Assembly: GCA_027083485.1 (NCBI GenBank)
Contig: JALWOO010000475.1
Coordinates: 1-18,803, forward strand
Direction: 5' to 3'
DNA length: 18,803 nt
Origin: Amylibacter sp.
GTDB lineage: Bacteria; Pseudomonadota; Alphaproteobacteria; Rhodobacterales; Rhodobacteraceae
Shown here piece after piece: positions 1 through 8,099 of the stretch. Position 1 is the first letter of the stretch; the number at the start of each line of letters is the position of its first letter. The position numbers were made by a program, and so were the translations under genes. The notes under the pieces were generated by a model, which saw only the letters and a list, made by a program, of their open reading frames with translations, was not told the DNA's origin and did no database searches.

Positions 1-1185
1 GAGGTGCCAAAGGCGGATAACCTGACCTATATTCCGAATGACAACCTTGGCGGGGCCGGCGGATTTGCCCGCGGTTTGCAAGAGGCCGAAAAGGCCGGTT
101 ACAGCCATGTGCTCTTCACCGATGACGACGCCTCTTTCCCGATGGAAAGCCTGTATCGCACCTATGTCTTTCTGGCCCTGGCCAAAGACAGCCACGTTAC
201 AATCGCCGGGGCAATGGTCAACAACACCACAAAATGGGCCATGTGGGAAAACGGGGCGATTTTTGATCGCAAATGTATGCCGCTTTCCTGTGGAACCGAC
301 CTGCGTGACCGAAACGCCTTTTTTGAAATGGAGGCGAAATCAAGCACGCTTGAGCACCCCAAGCTCTATGGCGGCTGGTGGTATTTCGCCTTTCCGGTTC
401 AGCATGCAAAATACCACCCCTACCCGTTTTTTGTGCGCGGCGATGACGTCAGTTTTTCCATTGCCAATGATTTCAAAATTGTGCTGTTGAACGGGATTTT
501 GTCCTTTCAGGATGATTTCACCGAAAAAGAATCCCCAATGACCTGGTATCTGGATTTGCGCAGCCACATGGCACACCATCTGTCTCTGGAGAGCATGGAG
601 GTCGGTGCCCATCAAGTGTCTAAAATCGCGATCTGGTTCCTGTTGCGAAACTTTGTGCGCTTTCAATACGAAACCATGGACACAATTTTGCTCGGCTGGG
701 AAGACGTGATGCGCGGGCCGCAGTTTTTTCTGGATAACAAAGACATGGCAGAGCGGCGTGCCACCATCAAGAGCATGGTCAAAAACGAGGTATTTCAACC
801 AATCGATGCCAGCCAGCTACCGCCGGAAAACACTGCTGGCAGCATCCGGCTCAAGCTGCGCCGCCTGATCGGGGCATTCGGGCTGAATGGACATATTCTG
901 CCGTTTTACAAAATCTGGGCCAAACATTTCACCGTGCCCGCCAAGGAACGCGGCAACCTGTATCTGGCGTGGGGGGCAAAGCGGCTCACCTATCTAACCG
1001 GTGATCGCAGCAAAGGCTATACAACGGAACTTGACCGAATGCGTGGCTTGAAACTGATGGGGCGTGCGGTGCGGTATTACTTCAAGTTCCGCAAAGCCTA
1101 TCCGGAGCTGCGCAAACAGTATCGGGACAGCTATCCGGAAATTGCCTCCAAGGCCTACTGGCAGGACGTATACAAGGACAGTTAG
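1..1185 (+). CDS. GlfT2-like galactofuranosyltransferase (5'-truncated)
   Basis: The reading frame is open from base 1, so the N-terminus lies outside the window; the GTG at 4 is internal, not a convincing start. The visible 394 residues begin in a GT-A fold with the motif NLGGAGGF (about residues 14-21) and the metal/nucleotide-binding TDDDA (about 39-43). Further on are a WW pair (about 125-126), a GDD motif (about 146-148) and a histidine-rich stretch (about 188-192), in the order seen in the bifunctional mycobacterial galactofuranosyltransferase GlfT2. The C-terminal half is helical, as in that family. The likely reaction is transfer of galactofuranose from UDP-Galf to a growing glycan at the inner membrane. 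A UDP-galactopyranose mutase encoded nearby (2238-3392) would supply the donor, which supports the call. The gene ends inside an inverted repeat shared with the convergent glycosyltransferase. Acceptor and linkage cannot be read from sequence. Confidence 0.8.
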   Translation, partial: EVPKADNLTYIPNDNLGGAGGFARGLQEAEKAGYSHVLFTDDDASFPMESLYRTYVFLALAKDSHVTIAGAMVNNTTKWAMWENGAIFDRKCMPLSCGTDLRDRNAFFEMEAKSSTLEHPKLYGGWWYFAFPVQHAKYHPYPFFVRGDDVSFSIANDFKIVLLNGILSFQDDFTEKESPMTWYLDLRSHMAHHLSLESMEVGAHQVSKIAIWFLLRNFVRFQYETMDTILLGWEDVMRGPQFFLDNKDMAERRATIKSMVKNEVFQPIDASQLPPENTAGSIRLKLRRLIGAFGLNGHILPFYKIWAKHFTVPAKERGNLYLAWGAKRLTYLTGDRSKGYTTELDRMRGLKLMGRAVRYYFKFRKAYPELRKQYRDSYPEIASKAYWQDVYKDS

Positions 1186-1235
1186 GGTCAGGACCTATTA
1201 ATCCTGCATCGCTGGCGTAATAGGTCCTGACCCTA
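1183..1235. repeat. Perfect 18-bp inverted repeat between convergent genes (bidirectional terminator or REP-like element)
   Basis: Arms 1183-1200 (TAGGGTCAGGACCTATTA) and 1218-1235 are exact reverse complements, separated by 17 bases. The left arm starts with the TAG stop of the plus-strand glycosyltransferase. The right arm ends with the TAG stop of the minus-strand glycosyltransferase. It can form a strong hairpin on either transcript, but there is no long T tract after it, so a classical intrinsic terminator is not certain. A REP/RAYT-associated palindrome is the alternative. Confidence 0.75.
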
Positions 1236-2234
1236 GGGGCGCTTTTCCAGCGCCTCGACCAGGGCCAGCAAATCGGCATGTTCCAGATCGCGCCGGTTTG
1301 CGAAGCCGTCTTTGATTGCCCGCCACAACAGGCGATAGAAAATACCTTTGTCCGCGCCATAATGGCGCCCATTCAGCACCCATTTGAGCAAAAACACCGG
1401 AACCACCACCGGAAACAGCCAGCCGGCTGCTTCACGATAGGTAATCAAGCCATTGCGATAGTTATAATAAATCTTCCAGTAAGGCGTGTAGGTTTTCTTT
1501 TGGGCAAAGGTCGAACAGGCATGTTCAAAACGGATTTTCGGGGCAAAGCCGATACGAAACCCCGCCTTGCGCGCCCGCAAGGAATAAGAAACATCATCGC
1601 CATAAATAAACAGTTTCCCGTCCGGCTTGCCGATACGTTCCATCACCCGGCGCGAAATGAACATACCGACAAAAGATGCCGCATCCACCGGCAGGGTCAT
1701 TTGCACACCATACGCCTGATCCGGCACATGAAACCCCTTGCGCCCCTGCCCCAGACAAACCCCCAAACAGGTTTTGGCAAATTCGGCCCCATGCCAGAAC
1801 GGATTGCGGGACGGGCGGTTCATTTCACAGATATGGCCATCCGGATAATACACGGCTGCCGCCAACACATCCCATTGTTCCTGCGTTACGTCGGAAAAAT
1901 CACCAAAAGCCCCTGGGTACGGGCGGGCGTCATCATCCATCACCACGACCCAATCCGGATCAAACGTGTCCTGCGCCACCTGCATGCCCAACTCGAACCC
2001 GCCGGCCCCGCCCAGATTGGTTTGCGAAAAAACCGGCACCACCCGTGCCGATGTCTGGGCTTTGAGCCACTCACGCGTACCATCCGTTGACCCGTTATCC
2101 ACCACCACGATGCCAACGCAGGGTTCATCCAGCAAGCGGGCCACTGTTTCCTGAACCTCTGCACGCCGGTTATAGGTGGCCACAACGGCCACCAGACGCT
2201 GGTCAATCAACAAATGTGCCCCATCCGCCCCCAT
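1233..2234 (-). CDS. GT2-family glycosyltransferase (GlfT1/rhamnosyltransferase-like)
   Basis: This 333-residue protein has a GT-A glycosyltransferase core. It begins with VAVVATYNR (about 15-23) and continues with VVVDNGSTDGT (about 43-53), NLGGAGGF (about 73-80), the metal-binding MDDDA (about 99-103) and a downstream GDD (about 212-214) followed by a histidine. A hydrophobic stretch near residues 271-285 may associate with the membrane. The NLGGAGGF and DDDA signatures are shared with rhamnosyl- and galactofuranosyltransferases such as WbbL and GlfT1, and with the convergent GlfT2-like gene at 1-1185. Its ATG lies 3 bases after the glf stop, so the two are probably co-transcribed and translationally coupled; no strong Shine-Dalgarno is visible. 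It may prime the chain that the GlfT2-like enzyme extends. The sugar specificity is inferred from context. Confidence 0.8.
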   Translation of the reverse strand: MGADGAHLLIDQRLVAVVATYNRRAEVQETVARLLDEPCVGIVVVDNGSTDGTREWLKAQTSARVVPVFSQTNLGGAGGFELGMQVAQDTFDPDWVVVMDDDARPYPGAFGDFSDVTQEQWDVLAAAVYYPDGHICEMNRPSRNPFWHGAEFAKTCLGVCLGQGRKGFHVPDQAYGVQMTLPVDAASFVGMFISRRVMERIGKPDGKLFIYGDDVSYSLRARKAGFRIGFAPKIRFEHACSTFAQKKTYTPYWKIYYNYRNGLITYREAAGWLFPVVVPVFLLKWVLNGRHYGADKGIFYRLLWRAIKDGFANRRDLEHADLLALVEALEKRP

Positions 2235-2237
2235 TAC

Positions 2238-3631
<1,394 letters not shown>

Positions 3632-5008
3632 ATGCCCGATCAGTCACCGGTTCTCGGACTGCCCTATATCCTGCCGGCTCAGGCTCAAAAGCACATCACA
3701 CACAACACGGCGATCACACAGTTGGATTTGCTGGTTCAGCTTGCCGTCCAAAGCCGGAGTTCCGGCACGCCCCCCGCCAGCCCGAGCACCGGCGAGCGCC
3801 ATATCATTGGTGCGGCAGCCACCGGCGATTGGGCAGGACAGGAAAACAGCCTCGCGCTCTGGTCCGGCAGTGGCTGGATATTTCAGGCTCCGCTCACCGG
3901 TTGGCAAGCCTATGTTCAGGACGAAAACACCACACTGGTCTTTGACGGGGCAACATGGGGCGGGGAAACGCTCGATTTGCAAAATCTGGCGGGCATCGGA
4001 ATCAATACGATATCGGACCCCAGCAACAAACTGGCTCTCTCTGCCGATGCCACCCTGATGACCCACGCCGGCAGCGGCCATCAGCTCAAGATCAATAAGG
4101 CAACCAGTGGCGATACAGCCGCCCTGCTGTTTCAGGACAACTGGTCAGGGCGCGCCGAAATCGGCCTGAGCGGGGACGATGACCTGCATGTCAAAGTCAG
4201 CCCGGATGGCAGCAGCTGGCATGAAGCTATCAGCCTTGATCGGACAACAGGGACCGCCTGCTTCCCCAAGACCCCCCATCTTTCGGCACCGAACCTGATC
4301 CGTAACCCGTCTTTTTATTGCGCCCAGCGTGGGGATGGCCCGTTTTCAACCAACGGCTATACCGTTGATGGGTTTAAAATTGTTACAGGGGGGAAAAGCC
4401 CCGCGATTACGCGTGAAACACTTCCCTCGGCCGAAGCAGAAACCGCGCAAGGGGAATATTACATGCGGTATGACAACACGGGGCAAACCGGACTATACCA
4501 AAACATAAAACTCCCCATAGAAGACGTGTCCACAACAGCCGGAAGTAATCTGGTTTTATCTTTTGATGCGCGCTGCGATAGCGTCCAGTCCCTTGCAAGG
4601 GTTTATTCCTACCAAGAATTCGGTTCTGGTGGATCACCGCATGTCTACACACCCTTTGTCGGTAGTTTGGTGATTTCCACCGGTTGGACCCGCATTTCCG
4701 CAACCGCCTATATTCCTTCTATTGCGGGAAAAACCCTCGGGATCGGTCATTATTTAAATATCATTATTGGCCTCTCGATGAGTACTCCAGGCCTAGAAGG
4801 GCTATTCGATATTCGCCGGATCAAGCTGGAAAAAGGCACCAAGGCAACCCCGTTCCAACCATCATCCCCGGCACAAGACATGGCACAGAGCCGCTACTAT
4901 TTCCAACGGTGGCAAACAGCACAAAACCTTAATGATCTGGCTTATGGCATGCGCGTCACCCCCACGAGCAGCGGTACCGGACCTTATGATTACAGCGCGG
5001 AATTTTAG
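3632..5008 (+). CDS. DUF2793 tail-fibre-like protein
   Basis: The N-terminal ~110 residues match the DUF2793 pattern found in phage and gene-transfer-agent tail regions of alphaproteobacteria: LPYILPAQAQKHITHN (about 10-25), a leucine-rich helix, PPASPSTGERHIIG, ATGDWAGQE, and TGWQAYVQDE. Residues about 125-210 are beta-rich and fibre-like (LKINKAT, LHVKVSPDGSSWHEAI). From about 222 (NLIRNPSF) to about 410 the sequence resembles a carbohydrate-binding jelly-roll module of the kind seen at phage fibre tips. It ends with an AQSRYYFQRW segment and a short tail, YSAEF. No signal peptide is visible. The ATG at 3632 has GAGGAG 8 bases upstream. No other tail, capsid or lysis gene is in the window, so it is an orphan relative to a phage. 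It may be a prophage remnant or a domesticated glycan-binding protein. A small ORF follows after 9 bases. Confidence 0.75.
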   Translation: MPDQSPVLGLPYILPAQAQKHITHNTAITQLDLLVQLAVQSRSSGTPPASPSTGERHIIGAAATGDWAGQENSLALWSGSGWIFQAPLTGWQAYVQDENTTLVFDGATWGGETLDLQNLAGIGINTISDPSNKLALSADATLMTHAGSGHQLKINKATSGDTAALLFQDNWSGRAEIGLSGDDDLHVKVSPDGSSWHEAISLDRTTGTACFPKTPHLSAPNLIRNPSFYCAQRGDGPFSTNGYTVDGFKIVTGGKSPAITRETLPSAEAETAQGEYYMRYDNTGQTGLYQNIKLPIEDVSTTAGSNLVLSFDARCDSVQSLARVYSYQEFGSGGSPHVYTPFVGSLVISTGWTRISATAYIPSIAGKTLGIGHYLNIIIGLSMSTPGLEGLFDIRRIKLEKGTKATPFQPSSPAQDMAQSRYYFQRWQTAQNLNDLAYGMRVTPTSSGTGPYDYSAEF

Positions 5009-5017
5009 GAGATCCCT

Positions 5018-5194
5018 ATGGCAAAACCCGATGAACCAGCAGAATCCGCCCCGATCGTCAGCGACATCACCGATATAGGCGGCGGGTTTTATACGGCGGT
5101 AATTGACGGCATTACCCTGACCATTCCCGCGGTTATCGGAAACCGTGAATGGGAATTGATCCGCCAGCAACTCCCGCCAAAACCCAAACCCTAA
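5018..5194 (+). CDS. 58-residue protein downstream of the DUF2793 gene
   Basis: This short ORF starts at an ATG whose Shine-Dalgarno (AGGAG, 5007-5011) overlaps the stop of the preceding gene, which suggests co-translation. The product starts MAKPDEPAESAPIV, has a compact core GGGFYTAVIDGITLTIPAV and ends IGNREWELIRQQLPPKPKP. It is acidic and proline-rich at its N-terminus, with no membrane segment or signal peptide. I do not recognise a family. Small ORFs often follow phage tail-fibre genes and can encode assembly chaperones or tail components, which is the most natural guess here. Its TAA (5192-5194) overlaps the TAG of convergent parB (5191-5193 on the other strand), so the two genes meet with no spacer. 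Confidence 0.65.
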   Translation: MAKPDEPAESAPIVSDITDIGGGFYTAVIDGITLTIPAVIGNREWELIRQQLPPKPKP

Positions 5195-6207
5195 AACGTT
5201 TCTTCAAGCAGCTGTTTAAGCCGCGTCAGCAATTCCGGGGATACCTGTTCACCGGTGATTTCGATCCGGTTTCCGCGAAGCACCAGCTTCAGACCATTGG
5301 AGGCACATTTAACGGAATGTTCCGCGCGCGGAACATTCTGCGGTTTTACCGGCTGAATGGCCGCAACAAGTGTCTTGACCTCTCGCGCGGCATCCCGATC
5401 AGGGTCTTGCTGTAGCGCCAAGACTATCCGCTCAGCGGTATCAGGGGCTTTTCGCAGAGCTTCCACCAATGACAGCCCCAAACGCTCGGGGATTGCTGCA
5501 GGGTATTTCAACACCCCATCAAGCGCGTGATAGAGTGTAATAAAGGACCGGATCCGTGATCTCTTGGCGCGGCTGGCTGTGGCAAACAGGGTCAACAAAG
5601 CCTGCTTTTCCGTTTCGAACACCCCGCGTTTGGTAGCTTCTGCCGCAACCCTTGCCCGTTCGTAATAGCTCAGCCCGACCCGGATTTCGTTTTCTTCAAC
5701 CATCGACACATAGGCCGCTGCCGCATCTGCCGGCGCGCGCTGCAATGCCAGAATGGTCTGGAACGCAGGGTTGCCGGTTTCCCGATAGAGTTGCTCGAGC
5801 GCCAACAACCGGCGCCAACCGGAAATCAACCCGTATTTCGGTGCCCCCTTTGGCACATCCGGCAACAGCGTCACCTCGATCGGGGTACGCTGGCCATGCT
5901 CGCGCAGGCTCTCGATCAGGGCCTGCATGTCCTGCGTATCCGCATTTACCCGATCGCGGGCGAGGTGATCCTGAACAATATCCGTCAGCGGAATTTTTAA
6001 AACAAACCGCCCTTCGGCCCGATGGCGGGCCATGTCTTCGACCAGCTCATTCAGCGCGTTTTGCGCAGCACCATCCGCCACGATCTGTGAAATCGGGGCA
6101 GATGAAGGCGAGCCAAACATCGACTTGGACTCTATGCCACCCGCATCTGCCGACCCCGCCGCCCCCAGAAATTCGGGTTTTGGTCCAGATATCCGTTTAC
6201 GCGCCAT
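5191..6207 (-). CDS. parB: ParB-family partition protein
   Basis: This is the centromere-binding component of plasmid segregation. The start MARKRISGPKPEFL is typical of plasmid ParB proteins. The ParB/Srx nucleotide-binding region follows: IPLTDIVQDHLARDR, ALIESLREHGQRTPIEV, then YGLISGWRRLLALEQL carrying the arginine-rich patch equivalent to GERR. A helix-turn-helix region (VEENEIRVGLSYYERARVA onward) and a C-terminal dimerisation tail complete it, giving 338 residues. The frame stays open upstream to a TTG at 6261, but the ATG at 6207 has a better ribosome-binding site (AAAGGGAG about 7 bases upstream) and matches the family start. It lies 84 bases after parA on the same strand, forming parAB. 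An imperfect palindrome in the gap may be a ParB or ParA site. Confidence 0.88.
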   Translation of the reverse strand: MARKRISGPKPEFLGAAGSADAGGIESKSMFGSPSSAPISQIVADGAAQNALNELVEDMARHRAEGRFVLKIPLTDIVQDHLARDRVNADTQDMQALIESLREHGQRTPIEVTLLPDVPKGAPKYGLISGWRRLLALEQLYRETGNPAFQTILALQRAPADAAAAYVSMVEENEIRVGLSYYERARVAAEATKRGVFETEKQALLTLFATASRAKRSRIRSFITLYHALDGVLKYPAAIPERLGLSLVEALRKAPDTAERIVLALQQDPDRDAAREVKTLVAAIQPVKPQNVPRAEHSVKCASNGLKLVLRGNRIEITGEQVSPELLTRLKQLLEETF

Positions 6208-6260
6208 CGTTTCTGCTCCCTTTGATCCGGCACCCCGGAATAGAGTATTTGCTTTACCCA

Positions 6261-6280
6261 AAGACCCTTAAAAGAGTCTT
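6261..6280. promoter_or_regulatory. Imperfect 20-bp palindrome between parA and parB (candidate parS or operator)
   Basis: AAGACCCTT (6261-6269) and AAGAGTCTT (6272-6280) are inverted with one mismatch around a two-base centre. It sits in the 84-base gap between parA and parB. A partition site or operator is plausible; an intercistronic mRNA hairpin is the alternative. It does not match the GTT-N10-AAC pattern of repABC centromeres. Confidence 0.35.
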
Positions 6281-6291
6281 CTTAAAGTCAA

Positions 6292-7665
6292 TCAGCTGTC
6301 ATTTTCCAAAACATCCCGCCGCCAGCTGCCAATCAGCAAGCGTTTGAACATTGCATAGGTCATATCGAATGTCTCGCGCCCACGGGCATAGGTCTCGCGG
6401 TTGAAATCCCGATAATCGGCCTCGTAGATGCCGTTGACCTGCTCACCGGCCTGCCCGATCAATGCGGTGTATTCCTGACGGAAAGGCGACATGAACCGCC
6501 CGAGGTAAGCCTGCATCAATCCGGCAAGGTCGCTTTGCTGGACCGTATCAAAACGGGTAATCACCGTGCGCACCGCATCCCACTCGAAATGGATTTCCGG
6601 ACGCCCCAAGGCGCGGGCGGCCATGTTCTCGCCGTCCTCGATGGATTGGAATGTGGAATGCAACATATCGAAAAACCGCCCCGTGGAATCAAATTCCAGA
6701 AAGCTCGCGCCAAGGGGCACCAACAGAATATCCGCCGCACTCAGCCCGTTGATCGTCAGATAGCCAAGGGCAGGAGGGGTATCGAGGAAAATCACGTCAT
6801 AGGCATCCAGCACCCCGTCCCGTTCAAGCGCATTGGTCAGCGCATCCCAGAGCTTCCAGCCACGCACACCCATGCGCCAAACCGGAATCTGGAACTCCGC
6901 CCAATAAAGGTTCAACTGGGCACCGATCAAATCGATGTTGGGCCAATGGGTTTTCTGAATGACATCCTGCGCGGAAATCCCCAAGGCCGCATTCAGGGTT
7001 TCATCCAGAGGCTGGGGTGTTTCCCCGCGATCGGCCCGGCGGCGGTTTTCTTCTTGCAGCGCAGCCGCATAATCACGGGCGATCAGCGGAAATACCGTAT
7101 CCCATTCATCTTCGACGTTGCCTCCGAAAATCGACGTCATGGATCCTTGACTGTCCAGATCAATCACCAGAACCTTATAGCCATCCAGCGCCGCACTCAT
7201 GGCCAGATGCGCCGCTGTAGAGGTCTTGCCGACGCCGCCCTTGAAATTGGCCACAGCGGTGATTTTCGCCGGCAGGCCTTCGGGGCGGTAGGGAGTGTAT
7301 TCTTTGGCCTTGGAGCCTTCGCTGGCGAAATGGGCGCGCAGGCGTAAAACCTCGTCAAAGGTAAACCACTTGGCTCCTGCGCCGGTTTCGGAACGGCCCT
7401 GGGGCAAATCCGGATTGGCTTTCAGCACCCGACGAAAATGCGGGGTGGCCACAGGAATTAGATATTTGGTAATTTCCCAGGTGGAGAACATACGCAGGGT
7501 TTTTTGCCCGTTTTCCAGATGTCCGCGAGAAGCGAGATCTTCACGCCCCCTAGTGCAGACTTCTGCGATTTCGGCGAAATCGGCCGAGGAAACCGGATTG
7601 CCCAATTCGGTCAAAGCCGCGTCGGGAGAAATGTTGAAATAGGGTGGAAGGGTGCTCTGCCCCAT
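6292..7665 (-). CDS. parA: ParA-family partition ATPase
   Basis: This is a Walker-type ATPase that moves plasmid copies by cycling on and off the nucleoid under ParB control. The 457-residue protein has an N-terminal extension (about 1-130) with a helix-turn-helix-like region around residues 55-115 (LRMFSTWEITKYL, WFTFDEVLRLRAHF), as in large type Ia ParA proteins that repress their own promoter. The deviant Walker A motif KGGVGKTS is at about 142-149, the A' region LDSQGSMTSIFGG at about 170-182, and the Walker B FLDTPPALGYLTINGL near residue 290. The ATG at 7665 has AGAGG about 9 bases upstream. It is transcribed divergently from repA across the origin and heads parAB. A long palindrome directly upstream is a candidate autoregulatory operator. 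Confidence 0.92.
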   Translation of the reverse strand: MGQSTLPPYFNISPDAALTELGNPVSSADFAEIAEVCTRGREDLASRGHLENGQKTLRMFSTWEITKYLIPVATPHFRRVLKANPDLPQGRSETGAGAKWFTFDEVLRLRAHFASEGSKAKEYTPYRPEGLPAKITAVANFKGGVGKTSTAAHLAMSAALDGYKVLVIDLDSQGSMTSIFGGNVEDEWDTVFPLIARDYAAALQEENRRRADRGETPQPLDETLNAALGISAQDVIQKTHWPNIDLIGAQLNLYWAEFQIPVWRMGVRGWKLWDALTNALERDGVLDAYDVIFLDTPPALGYLTINGLSAADILLVPLGASFLEFDSTGRFFDMLHSTFQSIEDGENMAARALGRPEIHFEWDAVRTVITRFDTVQQSDLAGLMQAYLGRFMSPFRQEYTALIGQAGEQVNGIYEADYRDFNRETYARGRETFDMTYAMFKRLLIGSWRRDVLENDS

Positions 7666-7677
7666 GATTATGCCTCT

Positions 7678-7719
7678 ATGTGCTGTGTTTTAGGTAACAT
7701 ACCAAAAAACACAGCACAT
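7678..7719. promoter_or_regulatory. Perfect 14-bp inverted repeat upstream of parA (operator or partition site)
   Basis: Arms ATGTGCTGTGTTTT (7678-7691) and AAAACACAGCACAT (7706-7719) are exact reverse complements with a 14-base spacer. The spacer holds GGT-N5-ACC and, read on the minus strand, a TATGTT hexamer that could serve as the parA -10. A possible -35 (CTTTCA) lies 17 bases upstream of it. The position, 13 bases before the parA ATG, suits repression by the ParA helix-turn-helix domain. A parS role is equally possible. Confidence 0.6.
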
Positions 7720-7789
7720 GAAAGGAAAAACATCATAATCGGAGCCTTTTCTAAGCAAATTCAGGGGCTAAAAGAGGAAAAACAAGGGG

Positions 7790-7892
7790 TTTTCCGGTTT
7801 CTCCAGATTTTTTATCTGTTAATTTTCTGTTATTTATATGTTACGCGTTTTTATATTTGCCGTAAAAGCCTGATTTAAAATATAAATATAGG
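7790..7892. other. AT-rich stretch of the origin (candidate DNA unwinding element)
   Basis: This run is strikingly A+T-rich compared with the surrounding genes, with stretches such as ATTTTTTATCTGTTAATTTT and TAAAATATAAATATA. It lies directly beside the iterons. It is the expected place for strand opening during replication initiation. No gene is supported in it. Confidence 0.5.
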
Positions 7893-7907
7893 TTCAAGGA
7901 TGCTACA

Positions 7908-7971
7908 GGTGACTCTGAACCCACGATAGGGTGACTCTGATCCCACGATAAGGCGATTCCAATCCCACGTT
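7908..7971 (+). repeat. Three iterons at 22-bp spacing (replication origin)
   Basis: Three related units start at 7908, 7930 and 7952: GGTGACTCTGAACCCACGATA, then the same with one change (GAT for GAA), then the diverged GGCGATTCCAATCCCACGTT. The consensus is GGYGAYTCYRAWCCCACGWT. The 22-bp spacing, about two helical turns, places the units on one face of the DNA, as in iteron-regulated plasmids. A partial fourth match (CCACGATAAG) is at 8022-8031. RepA, encoded 130 bases downstream, is the likely binder. Confidence 0.75.
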
Positions 7972-7979
7972 CGCCTGTC

Positions 7980-8007
7980 TTGACTTATCCACAGGGGCAT
8001 CTAGCCT
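7980..8007 (+). promoter_or_regulatory. Possible repA promoter
   Basis: TTGACT (7980-7985) could be a -35 element, with a 16-base spacer to a weak -10, TAGCCT (8002-8007). The overlapping DnaA box suggests that initiator binding would influence repA transcription. This rests on motif similarity only. Confidence 0.35.
7985..7993 (+). promoter_or_regulatory. DnaA box
   Basis: TTATCCACA is an exact match to the canonical high-affinity DnaA box. It lies 14 bases after the third iteron and 107 bases before repA. This implies that host DnaA takes part at this origin together with the plasmid initiator. Confidence 0.75.
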
Positions 8008-8099
8008 AGGCGTCATTAAAACCACGATAAGAATCGCATCCAAGCGAGTGGTGAGCAGCAGCAGACAAACGCCGGAAAACCGGTGTAAGGCAGGCAGTA

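Noticed and set aside
1278..2090. 270-codon plus-strand frame opposite the GT2 gene
   Set aside because: It is antisense to a well-recognised glycosyltransferase and shows no family motifs or ribosome-binding site.
6208..6261. Upstream TTG start adding 18 residues to ParB
   Set aside because: The ATG at 6207 has a good ribosome-binding site and gives the usual MARKR start; the extension overlaps the intercistronic palindrome.
6535..7347. 270-codon plus-strand frame opposite parA
   Set aside because: It is antisense to the intact Walker ATPase gene, and its composition is typical of a shadow frame.
7504..7878. 124-codon plus-strand frame running from parA into the AT-rich origin
   Set aside because: Half is antisense parA and the rest is low-complexity AT-rich sequence (GVFRFLQIFYLLIFCYL); the palindrome and unwinding element explain the DNA better.
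8071..8084. GCCGG-AAA-ACCGG-like mini hairpin before repA
   Set aside because: The stem is only four to five base pairs and there is no T tract; too short to call a regulatory element.
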